Below are positions 1 to 8,589 of a stretch of DNA of 64,000 bases, in pieces. Location: NCBI GenBank assembly GCA_029865265.1, contig JAOUHG010000011.1, positions 1-64,000 of the forward strand, written 5' to 3'. The first letter of the stretch is position 1. Every line of letters begins with the position of its first letter. This DNA is from Candidatus Krumholzibacteriia bacterium. GTDB taxonomy: Bacteria; Krumholzibacteriota; Krumholzibacteriia; WVZY01; JAKEHA01. The notes under the pieces were generated by a model that did not search any database, was not told the DNA's origin, and saw nothing but the letters and a program-made list of their open reading frames with translations. Both the position numbers and the translations under genes were made by a program.

Positions 1-1
1 A

Positions 2-574
2 TACGACGAAGCCGTTCCCTACTTCGAGCGCGCAATCAAGGCGTACGAGAACAGCGTTGGCCCCGGGCACTCGCACCTTTCGTACCCGTACCAGAACCTG
101 GGGCACCTCTACAAGTCGTTGCAGCAATACGACAGGTCCCTGGAATACTACACGCGCGCGCTGGAGATCCGGCGCGGCGCGCACGGCCCCGACCACTACA
201 CCATTTCGTGGACGCTGGTGTTCATCGGCCAGCTGTACATCGCCATGGGCGACACGAGGAGCGCGGAACCGCCGCTGCGCGACGCCCACCGGATCGCGCT
301 GGAGGCCTTCTCCGAGTTGCACGAGCACCGCACCCGCGCGGTGCTGCACCTCGCCGACGTCCTCACCGCCAACGGAAAGTACGGCGAGTCCGAGTCGCTC
401 CTTCTCGACCTGCACGCGACGCTGTGGACCGCCGAGGACGCGAGTCACTCGCGCAAGAAGTGGGCGGCGGAGTCACTCGCGCAGCTGTACGAGGCGCAGG
501 GCAAGGAGGCCCAGGCGGCGCAGTACCGCCAGGAGCTCGCGGCGGTGGAGGCCGCCGAGGACGAGCAACCCTGA
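2..574 (+). CDS. TPR-repeat protein, C-terminal part (5' end outside window)
   Basis: The reading frame is already open at the left edge; 190 residues are visible and it stops just before the sigma factor gene. It shows tetratricopeptide units of the kinesin-light-chain type, for example YDEAVPYFERAIKAYE and QYDRSLEYYTRALEIRR, then a more degenerate helical tail ending in an Ala/Gln/Glu-rich helix. TPR arrays bind proteins. In related uncultured bacteria such arrays often form the C-terminal half of a serine/threonine kinase placed beside an ECF sigma factor, which fits the next gene. No kinase residues are in view, so that identity is an inference. Confidence 0.8.
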   Translation, partial: YDEAVPYFERAIKAYENSVGPGHSHLSYPYQNLGHLYKSLQQYDRSLEYYTRALEIRRGAHGPDHYTISWTLVFIGQLYIAMGDTRSAEPPLRDAHRIALEAFSELHEHRTRAVLHLADVLTANGKYGESESLLLDLHATLWTAEDASHSRKKWAAESLAQLYEAQGKEAQAAQYRQELAAVEAAEDEQP

Positions 575-586
575 TATAATGCGGGA
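572..586 (+). promoter_or_regulatory. Extended -10 promoter directly before the sigma factor (leaderless start)
   Basis: A perfect TATAAT (575-580) is preceded by TGA, an extended -10 arrangement, and followed by six bases and then the ATG at 587. Transcription would start at or next to the A of that ATG, so the message would be leaderless. No ribosome binding site precedes the gene and no good -35 is seen. Confidence 0.5.
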
Positions 587-1141
587 ATGAACCGGGAACG
601 CGCGGAGAGGATTCTGAGGGAGACGTCGGCCGGCGGGAGCGGTTCGGTGGAGGAGGCGGTGGCGATGGTCTACGACCAGCTACGCGCGGTGGCCGCCGGC
701 TACCTGCGCCGCGAGCGTGCCGGTCACTCGCTGCAGCCCACCGAGCTGGTGCACGAAGCCTTCGTGCGCCTCGCACAGCAGAGCGGCCTCAACTGGGAGA
801 ACCGCATTCACTTCATCCATATTGCGGCCGCGCAAATCCGGCGTGTGCTCGTCGACCACGCGCGACGCCGCAACCGGAACAAACGCGGCGGCGACCTGGT
901 GCGAGTGACGCTGAGCGACGTGACCGACGGGACGCAGCCGTCGTTCGACCTCATGGCACTCAACGACGCCCTCGAACGGCTCGACGCGCAGTCGACCGAG
1001 GACCGTCAGATTGTGGAACTGAAATACTTCGGCGGGCTGACCGAGGCGGAGATCGCATCCCTGCTCGGCATCAGCGAACGCACCGTGCGCCGCCGCTGGT
1101 CATTCGCCCGCACGTGGCTCTTCAAGGAACTGACGGAGTAG
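587..1141 (+). CDS. ECF-type RNA polymerase sigma factor
   Basis: This 184-residue ECF sigma factor has region 2 around residues 25-90 (YDQLRAVAAGYLRRERAGHS, then PTELVHEAFVRL) and region 4 at the C-terminus (EIASLLGISERTVRRRW, the helix-turn-helix). The pattern matches the sigma subfamily usually paired with serine/threonine kinase-TPR proteins (TIGR02999-like), in agreement with the TPR gene 12 bases upstream. It lacks a visible Shine-Dalgarno and sits exactly at the predicted transcription start. No anti-sigma factor is adjacent, as expected if control is through the kinase/TPR partner. Confidence 0.9.
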   Translation: MNRERAERILRETSAGGSGSVEEAVAMVYDQLRAVAAGYLRRERAGHSLQPTELVHEAFVRLAQQSGLNWENRIHFIHIAAAQIRRVLVDHARRRNRNKRGGDLVRVTLSDVTDGTQPSFDLMALNDALERLDAQSTEDRQIVELKYFGGLTEAEIASLLGISERTVRRRWSFARTWLFKELTE

Positions 1142-1175
1142 CGCGGGGGGCGCGCGCGAGTCGAACCCGCGACCC

Positions 1176-2624
1176 TCAGCGCAGGCTGATCCAGACCGAC
1201 TTCTGCTCCAGGTACAAATCCAGCGCAGCCGCGCCGAGTTCGCGGCCGAAGCCGCTCTCGCGATAGCCGCCGAACGGAACCGAGGGCGAATACACGTTGT
1301 AGGTGTTGATCCACACCGTGCCCGCGCGCAACCCCGCGGCCACGCGGTGCGCCTTGCCGGGGTCCTGCGTCCACACGCCCGACGCGAGGCCGTAGCAGCT
1401 GTCGTTGGCCATGCGCACCGCATCCTCCTCGTTCTCGAAGGGAATCACGCACAGCACCGGACCGAAGATCTCCTCGCGCGCCACCGTCATGTCGTTGTTC
1501 ACACCGGTGAGCACGGTGGGCTCAAGGTAGAACCCCTTGCCGCCCACAGCGGTAGCCTTGCCTCCCGCCGCGACCGCGGCGCCCTCCTTCACACCCGCCT
1601 TGATGCGATCGAGGATGCCGTCGCGGTGCGACTTCGACACCTGGGGTCCCAGGCGCGTCTTCTCGTCCATGGGATCACCCGCCGTGTAACGGGCCATCTT
1701 GGCCTTGATCAGTTCCACGAACGCGTCGTGCACCGAATTCTCGACGAACAGGCGTGAACCCGCGGCGCACACCTCGCCCTTGTTGTAGAAGATGCCTCCA
1801 CACGCGCCCTGCGCCGCCGCTTCCAGTTTTGCGTCGGCGAACACGATGTTGGGAGACTTTCCGCCCAGTTCGAGTGACAGGCGCTTGATGGTTCCCGCTG
1901 CGGAGCGCATGACCGTGCGCCCCACTTCGGTCGATCCGGTGAAGGCAATCTTGTCCACGCCGGGCGAATCCAGCAGCGCCTGGCCCGCCACCGAGCCCTT
2001 GCCGGGCACAACATTGACAACACCGGCGGGTATCCCGGCCTCCAGGCACAGCGCGCCGAGTTTCAGCGCGGTCAGCGGCGTGAGTTCGGCCGGCTTGATG
2101 ACGGCCACGCAGCCCGCGGCGAGCGCCGGCGCGAGCTTCCACATGGTGAGCAGCAGCGGAAAGTTCCACGGCACGATCATCCCCACCACGCCCACCGGCT
2201 CGCGCAACGTGTAGCACAGGAGCCCGGGGCGCGCGGGGATGGTTTCGCCCTCGATCTTGTCGGCCCAGCCGGCGTAGTAGCGCAGCAGTTCCACCACGAA
2301 CGGCACCTCGATCTTCGACGACTCGAAGACGGGTTTGCCCTGGTTCATGGTTTCCAGGCGCGCGATCTCGTCCGCGTCACGCTCCACCAGATCCGCCAGC
2401 CGCCACATCAGCCTGCCGCGCGACGCGCCGTCCAGCTTGCGCCACGGCCCGGAGTCGAATGCCGCCCGCGACGACACCACCGCCGCGTGCATGTCCTCCG
2501 GCGTGGCGGAGGCCACCTCGCACAGCTTCTCCTCGGTGGCGGGATTGATGACGGTGTGGGTGGCGCCGTCGGACGCGTCCATCCACTCGCCGTTGATGAG
2601 CAGCTTCGTGCACTGGATCTTCAT
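1176..2624 (-). CDS. NAD(P)-dependent aldehyde dehydrogenase
   Basis: This 482-residue ALDH-superfamily enzyme oxidises an aldehyde to a carboxylate. The catalytic Glu is in LELGGKSPN and the catalytic Cys in NKGEVCAAGSRL; the cofactor-binding region (VPWNFPLLLTMWKLAPALA, FTGSTEVGR) is intact. The start at 2624 follows an AAGGAG. Length and motifs are closest to the betaine/ALDH2-type subfamily. It is the last gene of the minus-strand run, 8 bases after boxB. Box pathways need 3,4-dehydroadipyl-CoA semialdehyde oxidation, but the usual BoxD belongs to another ALDH branch, so that substrate is only a possibility. Confidence 0.9.
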   Translation of the reverse strand: MKIQCTKLLINGEWMDASDGATHTVINPATEEKLCEVASATPEDMHAAVVSSRAAFDSGPWRKLDGASRGRLMWRLADLVERDADEIARLETMNQGKPVFESSKIEVPFVVELLRYYAGWADKIEGETIPARPGLLCYTLREPVGVVGMIVPWNFPLLLTMWKLAPALAAGCVAVIKPAELTPLTALKLGALCLEAGIPAGVVNVVPGKGSVAGQALLDSPGVDKIAFTGSTEVGRTVMRSAAGTIKRLSLELGGKSPNIVFADAKLEAAAQGACGGIFYNKGEVCAAGSRLFVENSVHDAFVELIKAKMARYTAGDPMDEKTRLGPQVSKSHRDGILDRIKAGVKEGAAVAAGGKATAVGGKGFYLEPTVLTGVNNDMTVAREEIFGPVLCVIPFENEEDAVRMANDSCYGLASGVWTQDPGKAHRVAAGLRAGTVWINTYNVYSPSVPFGGYRESGFGRELGAAALDLYLEQKSVWISLR

Positions 2625-2632
2625 TGTTCTCC

Positions 2633-4051
2633 TTAAAGTCGCACGTACTCGAAGTCCAGCGGGCGGCCGTGGATGCCGTGCTGCGGCGGTGCGATCCAGT
2701 TGGCGAACTTGCCGCGGTCCGTCACCAGGAACTGCACGCTCTTGACATAGTCGCGATCGGCGCGAGTGGGCAGAAATTCCGCGCGCCGCGCCTCGAACTC
2801 GTCTTTGGACAGCATGTTCCCATCCGGATCGAAGGACGCGCGGGAGTATGTGCCGACCATGCGGTGGAAGCGGTCCGAAGGCAGCATGATGCGCTGGCGG
2901 CACTCCTCATTGTCGAGGATCTTGTTCCAGCGGGCTACCGCACGGCCGCAGTCTTCTATGTAGGCGTCGCGCAGCACCGCATTCATGGCGCGGCGCATGG
3001 GGATCTCGTGCTCCTTGAGCCGCGCCTGCTCCTCGTCGTAGACCGCGTAGCGGTATGCGCCATCGCGTCCGGTCGGATCGGGGTAGAGCTTGCGATTGGC
3101 CTCGTTGAAGCGGCCCTTGAGCCCGTGGGCGAAGTAGTTTGCGGCGTTGCTGGAATCCTCGTTGCCAAACAGGTCGAGTGACACCGAGAACCAGTAGTTA
3201 ATGTACCTCTGCACGATGTCCAGCGGAATACCGCCGAAGGGACGCACGTCCTCGCTCTCGTTCTCGCGCATCAGCTGCGCGGTGCGCCGGATGGTTCGCG
3301 CGATGCCGGTCTCGCCCACGAACAGGTGGTGCGCCTCCTCGGTGAGCATGAAGCGCGTGGTGCGCGACAACGGCGTGAAGGCGCTCTCCGCCAGCGAACC
3401 CAGCTGGTACTTGCCATCACGGTCGGTGTAGGTGGCAAAGCAGAAGAAATCGAGCCAGTCGTCGATGGGATCGTTGAAGGTCGAAAGCAGGCGCGGCGAG
3501 TCTTCGTCGCCGGAACGACGCTCCAGCATCTCCTCCGCCTCGTTGCGGCCGTCCTTGCCGAAGTACGAGTGCAGCAGATACACCATCGCCCACAGGTGGC
3601 GCGCTTCCTCCACGTTCACCTGGAAGAGGTTGCGCATGTCGTACAGCGACGGCGCGGTAAGCGCGAGGCGGCGCTGCTGCTCCACCGAACCGGGCTCGGT
3701 GTCGCCCTGGGTGACGATGAGCCGGCGCAACTCGTTGCGATACTCGCCCGGCACGTCCTCCCAGCAATCGGCGCCGATGTTGTCGCCGAAATGGATGTTG
3801 CGCTCCCCCTTGACCGGCGCGAGGAAGATGCCCCAGCGGTACTCGGGCATGCGCACGTAGTCGTACACGGCCCAGCCCGATGAATCCACGCTCACCGCGG
3901 TGCGCAGATAGATCTCGTTCTCCTGGTACGCCACCGGACCCTGGTCCCGCCACCACTCCATGAACTGCGGGTGCCAGCGTTCCAGCGCGCGCAACAGCTT
4001 GACGTTCTCTTTGAGGTCGACGTTGTTGGGAATGAGCTCCTTGTAGTCCAT
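2633..4051 (-). CDS. boxB: Benzoyl-CoA 2,3-epoxidase, oxygenase component BoxB
   Basis: This 472-residue protein is recognisable as BoxB along its whole length. The start at 4051 gives MDYKELIPNNVDLKENVKLL, typical for the family. BoxB is a class I di-iron oxygenase that converts benzoyl-CoA to 2,3-epoxybenzoyl-CoA. The iron ligands are visible in two carboxylate/His motifs, VEEARHLWAM and TEEAHHLFVGE. It follows boxC by one base and is translationally coupled to it. BoxB needs electrons from the BoxA reductase, and no boxA lies in this window. Confidence 0.93.
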   Translation of the reverse strand: MDYKELIPNNVDLKENVKLLRALERWHPQFMEWWRDQGPVAYQENEIYLRTAVSVDSSGWAVYDYVRMPEYRWGIFLAPVKGERNIHFGDNIGADCWEDVPGEYRNELRRLIVTQGDTEPGSVEQQRRLALTAPSLYDMRNLFQVNVEEARHLWAMVYLLHSYFGKDGRNEAEEMLERRSGDEDSPRLLSTFNDPIDDWLDFFCFATYTDRDGKYQLGSLAESAFTPLSRTTRFMLTEEAHHLFVGETGIARTIRRTAQLMRENESEDVRPFGGIPLDIVQRYINYWFSVSLDLFGNEDSSNAANYFAHGLKGRFNEANRKLYPDPTGRDGAYRYAVYDEEQARLKEHEIPMRRAMNAVLRDAYIEDCGRAVARWNKILDNEECRQRIMLPSDRFHRMVGTYSRASFDPDGNMLSKDEFEARRAEFLPTRADRDYVKSVQFLVTDRGKFANWIAPPQHGIHGRPLDFEYVRL

Positions 4052-4052
4052 C

Positions 4053-5705
4053 CTAGACCCTGCTCCAGTCGAATTCAGGTGAATGCGGCTTGCCGTAGGA
4101 AGTGAGCGCACCTCGCTCACCCACCGCGTTGGGCCGCGTGAAGATCCAGTTCTGCCACGCGGAGAGCCGCGCGTAGATCCGGCTTTCCATGGTTTCCGGG
4201 CCGACGAAGCGGAGGTTGGCCTCCATCCCCGTCAACGCATCCGGCGAGAGCGAGCGCCGTTCTTCCAGAATCATCCGGATCTCGTCTTCCCAGTCAATAT
4301 CGTCGATGCTGTCGGTGACGAGACCGAGTTCCATGGCCGTTTCCGGCGCAAGCGCCTGACCGCAGCGCTCTAGCACGTGCCCCACCGACTCCGGCGAACC
4401 GTAGAAGCGGTTCTCCAGGCGGGTGAGTCCGTGCGCCATCGGGAACGTCCCGGCGTTCATCACACTGAGTGCAATTGTATTGTCACGATCGGGATCGTCG
4501 AGCATGTACGCGCGATCCGCCGCCAGCGCCACTTCCATGAGACTGCCCGCGAAACACGAACCGGGCGTGATTATAGCGAAGAAGGTGCGGGCCGTCACGT
4601 CGATCATCTTGAGCGTGCGCCCCTGCTGCAGCAGCGTCTCACGCACGAACCAGTGATCCTTGCGCGCCGCGAGCGCTTCGTCCAGCGCAAGCACCGCGGC
4701 GGGATCGCCCTCGGTGTGGAACGTCACCAGCCCGATCTCGGGATAGTTGAAGCGCAGTTCAAGAATTGCGCGGCGCAATTCGCGCCACATGCGCAGCGCG
4801 TACCAGCCGGCGCCCCGTGCTGCAGGATCGTCGGGAATGGCGGCGTCTTCCGCCTTCGGCCCGGCGATGGTGAGGCGGGCCATGCGCTCGGCGCGGTTCA
4901 CGTCCAGGGTGACATGGCGGAAACGCAGCACATCGCCGTCCATCTGCGGTTCGACGTCCTCCAGTTCGAGCCCCTTCACGCTGTGACCCTTGTCCGCGAG
5001 ATCCGCCAGGCGCTTGCGAACCGCGTCCGCGTAGGCCGACTTGGGATGAGTGAAATCCACCAGACCCCAGTCGAGCGCCTTGCGGGCCTTGGCGCCCTCG
5101 GCGATGGTGCAGAACGCGTCGGCGAGGTCGCGGCGCACCTTGCGCTTGTCCACCAGGCGGGTGAGTCCACCGGTGCCCGGCAGCACGCCCAGCAGCGGAA
5201 CCTCGGGCAGGCTCACCGCGGAACTGCGGTCGTCCACCAGGTGGATCTCGTCGCAGGCCAGCGCCAGCTCGTAGCCACCACCGGCGGCGGCGCCGTTGAG
5301 CGAGGCGACGTACTTCTGGCCGCTCTTCGCGGTGGCCTCCTCGATGTTGATGCGCGTCTCGTTGGTGAACTTGCAGAAGTTCACCTTGTGGGGATGGGTC
5401 GACGTGCTCAGCATGAAGATGTTGGCACCGGCGCAGAAGATGCGGTCGTTGAGGCTCTCGATGCACACCACCGACACCTCGGGATGCTCGAAGCGCAGCC
5501 GGGTGACCGCGTCGTCGAGTTCGATGTCGACCGCGAGGTCGTACGAGTTCATCTTGAGCTTGTAGTCGTGCCGCAGCCCCTCGTCCTCGGACACGTTCAT
5601 CATCAGCCACGCCACCGGCCCCTCGATCTTCAGCTTCCAGTGCTTGTAACGCGAGGGGTGGGTGCCAAAGGGAACCCGCTCGATTCCTGTCTGCGTTTCC
5701 TTCAT
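4053..5705 (-). CDS. boxC: 2,3-epoxybenzoyl-CoA dihydrolase BoxC
   Basis: This 550-residue protein is BoxC, which opens the ring of 2,3-epoxybenzoyl-CoA hydrolytically and releases formate. It contains an enoyl-CoA hydratase/crotonase-like core: oxyanion-hole motif FCAGANIFMLS, then NGAAAGGGYELALACDEI, and SLPEVPLLGVLPGTGG. A second, divergent crotonase-like half follows, as in characterised BoxC. The ATG at 5705 lies 3 bases from the preceding dehydrogenase stop, and the stop is one base from boxB, which indicates a polycistronic message. Confidence 0.93.
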   Translation of the reverse strand: MKETQTGIERVPFGTHPSRYKHWKLKIEGPVAWLMMNVSEDEGLRHDYKLKMNSYDLAVDIELDDAVTRLRFEHPEVSVVCIESLNDRIFCAGANIFMLSTSTHPHKVNFCKFTNETRINIEEATAKSGQKYVASLNGAAAGGGYELALACDEIHLVDDRSSAVSLPEVPLLGVLPGTGGLTRLVDKRKVRRDLADAFCTIAEGAKARKALDWGLVDFTHPKSAYADAVRKRLADLADKGHSVKGLELEDVEPQMDGDVLRFRHVTLDVNRAERMARLTIAGPKAEDAAIPDDPAARGAGWYALRMWRELRRAILELRFNYPEIGLVTFHTEGDPAAVLALDEALAARKDHWFVRETLLQQGRTLKMIDVTARTFFAIITPGSCFAGSLMEVALAADRAYMLDDPDRDNTIALSVMNAGTFPMAHGLTRLENRFYGSPESVGHVLERCGQALAPETAMELGLVTDSIDDIDWEDEIRMILEERRSLSPDALTGMEANLRFVGPETMESRIYARLSAWQNWIFTRPNAVGERGALTSYGKPHSPEFDWSRV

Positions 5706-5708
5706 TTT

Positions 5709-6743
5709 CTATTCCTTGATGCGAATGGCGATCTTCCCGATCGCGCGCCGTTCTTCCATTGCGGCATGCGCCGCGGCAATATCCTTCATGTCATACACCG
5801 CACCCACCACCGGCCGCATCCGGCCCTGGAAGATGAGCTTCAGCGCGGCCATGAGCTCTCCCCGCGATCCCGTCGTCGACCCGATGATCTCCAGCTGCCG
5901 ATAGAAGATGTGGCGCAGGTCTTCCTCGGGATTATAGCCCGTGGTTGCGCCGCACGTCACCAGCCGCCCGCCCCGGGCCAGGCTCTTGAGGCTGCCCAGC
6001 CAGGTGTCCCGCCCCACGTAGTCCACCACCACGTCCACCCCCCGCTTGGCCGTCACCTCGCGCACCCGGCGCGCAAAGTCTTCGCGCGAGGTGTCGATGA
6101 GCACGTCGGCGCCGAGCTCGCGGCACAGCTCCAGCTTCTCGGGGCTGCTGGCGGCCGCGAACACGCGCGCACCGGCCACTCTTGCAATCTGGATGCAGGC
6201 AATACCCACCCCGGCCGACGCCCCCAGCACCAGCACGTCCTCGCCGGCGCGCAGCCGGCCCCGCGTGATGAGCATGCGCCAGGCGGTCACGAAGACCAGC
6301 GGGATCGACGCCGCCTCCTCGAACGACATCGAGTCCGGAATGGAGATAGCGTTGGGCGCGGGCACCACGATCTGCTCGCAGGTGGTGCCGCTGGCGTGCT
6401 CTCCAATGAGGATGTACTTCACGCACAGACTGGCATCGCCGCGCACGCAGAACTCGCACTGACCGCAACAAATCGACGGGTCCATGAGCACGCGGTCGCC
6501 CACCTTGACGTTACCGACCCCGGCGCCGGTCTCGCTGACCACGCCGGCCGCGTCACAGCCGGGAATGTGCGGAAACGGAATCTTGATGCCGGGCATGCCG
6601 CGCCGCAGAAATATGTCGATGTGATTGAGGGAGCTGGCGTGAATGTCGATACGGACCCGGCCAGGCCCGATGGCCGGGGCCGGCTGCTCACCGTACTGGA
6701 GCACGTCGGGTCCGCCGTGCCGCTCGTAGTAGATCGCTTTCAA
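5709..6743 (-). CDS. Zinc-binding alcohol dehydrogenase / quinone oxidoreductase family protein
   Basis: This 344-residue medium-chain dehydrogenase/reductase has a GroES-like domain (HIPGCDAAGVV), a structural-zinc lobe CGQCEFCVRGDASLC with four correctly spaced cysteines, and a Rossmann nucleotide-binding motif VLVLGASAGVGIACIQIA. The start is a TTG at 6743 with GGAGG seven bases upstream. The usual catalytic-zinc Cys region is replaced by SLNHIDIF, as in quinone-oxidoreductase-like members. Its place directly before boxC suggests a role in aromatic or CoA-ester metabolism, but the substrate is unknown. Confidence 0.85.
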   Translation of the reverse strand: MKAIYYERHGGPDVLQYGEQPAPAIGPGRVRIDIHASSLNHIDIFLRRGMPGIKIPFPHIPGCDAAGVVSETGAGVGNVKVGDRVLMDPSICCGQCEFCVRGDASLCVKYILIGEHASGTTCEQIVVPAPNAISIPDSMSFEEAASIPLVFVTAWRMLITRGRLRAGEDVLVLGASAGVGIACIQIARVAGARVFAAASSPEKLELCRELGADVLIDTSREDFARRVREVTAKRGVDVVVDYVGRDTWLGSLKSLARGGRLVTCGATTGYNPEEDLRHIFYRQLEIIGSTTGSRGELMAALKLIFQGRMRPVVGAVYDMKDIAAAHAAMEERRAIGKIAIRIKE

Positions 6744-6755
6744 ACGGATCCTCCG

Positions 6756-7169
6756 TCATGACTTGCGAAACCGCTCGAACCGCGCACGCCACGCGTCCGA
6801 GATGGGAACCGGCTTGAAGGTGTCGTCGATAGCAACGTTCTTGATGGTTGCACGCGCGCTCACCTCGCCGTCGGCCAGGCGCACGATGGTATACCCCACC
6901 GTGATCGACGTCCGCCCCACGTCCAGCAGTTCCAGATCCACGCGAATGCGGTCGCCGTAGCGGAGCGGCTTCAGAAATTCCGTCTCCACCCGCACGCTCG
7001 GATATCCCACCCGCTCCTTGAGGACGAGGTCCGGATACGGCACGCCCAGCGCGCGCCCGAACCACTCCTCGAACGCCTGATGGAAGTAGTGGAAGAAGCG
7101 CGGGTAGTAGACCACGCCGGCCTGGTCGATCTCACCGAAGCGGACATCGAACTCCGCGCTGAAGGTCAT
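6756..7169 (-). CDS. Acyl-CoA thioesterase, 4-hydroxybenzoyl-CoA thioesterase-like (hotdog fold)
   Basis: This 137-residue single hotdog-domain protein has the family signature FDVRFGEIDQAGVVYYPRFF, with the catalytic Asp in GEIDQAGVVYY. The start at 7169 forms an ATGA overlap with the end of phhB. Proteins of this type are common in box gene clusters, where they are thought to release CoA trapped in dead-end aryl-CoA esters. That role is inferred from context; the fold assignment is firm. Confidence 0.88.
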   Translation of the reverse strand: MTFSAEFDVRFGEIDQAGVVYYPRFFHYFHQAFEEWFGRALGVPYPDLVLKERVGYPSVRVETEFLKPLRYGDRIRVDLELLDVGRTSITVGYTIVRLADGEVSARATIKNVAIDDTFKPVPISDAWRARFERFRKS

Positions 7170-7501
7170 GCGCCGTAGGCGTCGTCCGCCTTGGCCGCGA
7201 GAATGAAATCGCTCTCGGTGAGGCCGTCGATCTTGTGCGTCCAGATGGTCAGCCCCACGCGGCCCCACGCCAGGTGGATGTCCGGGTGGTGGCCCTCCCG
7301 CTCGGCGATCTCACCGACGCGGTTGGTGAAGTCGAGGGCCTGCTTGAAATCGTCGAAGGTGTATGCCTTCTCGAGGTGATGTTCGTCCACCACCTGCCAG
7401 CCGCCACCGAGCTTCTGCGCAAGCACGCGCAGCAGATCCCCCTTGATGGGGGGCACGCCGCCACGGCACGGCACGCAGTGCTTCGAGGACAGTTCACCCA
7501 T
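7166..7501 (-). CDS. phhB: Pterin-4a-carbinolamine dehydratase
   Basis: This 111-residue dehydratase of 4a-hydroxytetrahydrobiopterin recycles the cofactor of phenylalanine hydroxylase-type enzymes. The active-site region is EREGHHPDIHLAW followed by WTHKIDGLTESDF, matching the family His-His...His pattern. It overlaps the thioesterase by 4 bases and follows sodA by 21. No aromatic amino acid hydroxylase is in the window, so its partner is elsewhere or it has a moonlighting role. Confidence 0.92.
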   Translation of the reverse strand: MGELSSKHCVPCRGGVPPIKGDLLRVLAQKLGGGWQVVDEHHLEKAYTFDDFKQALDFTNRVGEIAEREGHHPDIHLAWGRVGLTIWTHKIDGLTESDFILAAKADDAYGA

Positions 7502-7522
7502 GGCAACCCCGGCCCCGCGGCG

Positions 7523-8134
7523 CTAGCGCGCCGCCTTGAACCGCTTCCCGACTTCGTCCCAGTTGACCACGTTCCAGAATGCGGTCACGTAATCCGGGCG
7601 CCGGTTCTGGTAGTTGAGATAGTACGCGTGCTCCCACACGTCGAGGCCCAGGATGGGCGTCATTCCCTCGGAGAGCGGCGAGTCCTGGTTGGGCGTCGAG
7701 GACACGGCCAGGGTGCCGTCCTTCTTGACCGAGAGCCACGCCCAGCCACTGCCGAAACGCGTCTTGGCCGCGGTCTCGAACTCCTGCTTGAACGCGTCGA
7801 AGCTCTTGAACGCCTTCTCCATCGCCGCGGCGAGCTCACCGGACGGCGCGCCGCCACCATTGGGCTTCATGACGGTCCAGAACAGCGAATGGTTGGCGTG
7901 ACCACCGGCGTTGTTGCGGATGGCGCCGCGGATGTCCTCGGGAACCGCGTTGAGATTGCCGAGCAGTTCCTCGGCCGACTTCGACCCCAGTTCGGGGTGC
8001 TTTTCGAGGGCGGCGTTGGCGTTGTTGATGTAGGCCTGGTGGTGCTTGCCGTGATGAATCTCCATGGTGCGCGCGTCGATGTGCGGCTCCAGGGAGTTCT
8101 TGGGATATGGGAGATCGGGAAGCGTAAATGGCAT
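7523..8134 (-). CDS. sodA: Superoxide dismutase, Fe/Mn family
   Basis: This 203-residue Fe/Mn superoxide dismutase disproportionates superoxide. Metal ligands are visible: His in [13 protein letters not shown], His in ANHSLFW, and Asp and His in [16 protein letters not shown]. There is no signal peptide, so it is cytoplasmic. An AGGAGG lies just before the ATG. It sits in the same direction as erpA and the box genes, consistent with protection of di-iron and Fe-S enzymes during oxygen-dependent benzoyl-CoA breakdown. Whether Fe or Mn is used cannot be told reliably. Confidence 0.95.
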   Translation of the reverse strand: MPFTLPDLPYPKNSLEPHIDARTMEIHHGKHHQAYINNANAALEKHPELGSKSAEELLGNLNAVPEDIRGAIRNNAGGHANHSLFWTVMKPNGGGAPSGELAAAMEKAFKSFDAFKQEFETAAKTRFGSGWAWLSVKKDGTLAVSSTPNQDSPLSEGMTPILGLDVWEHAYYLNYQNRRPDYVTAFWNVVNWDEVGKRFKAAR

Positions 8135-8194
8135 GGCGTGCCTCCTTCTTTCAGTCTGGAATGATGGATCCGAGAACGGATCGAGAAAAAATGG

Positions 8195-8524
8195 CTAGAC
8201 CGTGAACGATTCGCCGCAACCGCACGTGGCCTTCGCGTTGGGGTTCGAGAAGACGAAGCCCTTACCGTTCAAGCCCGTGGTGTAGTCGAGCGTGAGCCCG
8301 TGCAGAAAGAGTTTGCTCTTCTTGTCGACCACGATGCGCACGTCGCCACTGGCAATGACGACGTCGCTGTCCGCGGCGCTGTCATCGATGGACAGGTTGT
8401 ACATGAGCCCCGAACAGCCGCCACCCTTGACCGCGACCCGCAGGAAGGCGGTATCCGGGCTCTTCTTCTCGGCGACGATGCAGTCGCGGATGGCCTGTAC
8501 GGCGTTTTCGGTGACGGTAATCAT
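8195..8524 (-). CDS. erpA: HesB/IscA/ErpA-type iron-sulfur carrier protein
   Basis: This 109-residue A-type Fe-S carrier starts at MITVTENAV. The three conserved cysteines are present: C in GGGCSGLMY and the C-terminal CGCGESF pair. These proteins pass Fe-S clusters from the scaffold to apo-enzymes. A GAGGA lies about ten bases before the ATG at 8524; an upstream TTG at 8563 would add 13 residues and is less likely. It is the first gene of the minus-strand run that continues into sodA and the box genes. Confidence 0.92.
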   Translation of the reverse strand: MITVTENAVQAIRDCIVAEKKSPDTAFLRVAVKGGGCSGLMYNLSIDDSAADSDVVIASGDVRIVVDKKSKLFLHGLTLDYTTGLNGKGFVFSNPNAKATCGCGESFTV

Positions 8525-8589
8525 TGCGGACGAATCCTCGCGAAATCGGCGTTCCTGGTTCACGTTCTTGCGGCGGGCCGAATTGGGGC

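Noticed and set aside
1143-1220. Complete tRNA gene on the minus strand
   Set aside because: Only a T-arm-like piece is visible; the anticodon and D arms would have to lie in the aldehyde dehydrogenase coding sequence, where no such fold is seen.
4377-6761. Very long open frame opposite boxC and the alcohol dehydrogenase
   Set aside because: It is Arg/His/Gly-rich, has no domain, and mirrors strong genes on the other strand; typical of high-GC shadow frames.
8167-8185. Intrinsic terminator between erpA and sodA
   Set aside because: GGATCCG and CGGATC form a small stem, but the A/T tract is on the wrong side for the minus-strand genes.
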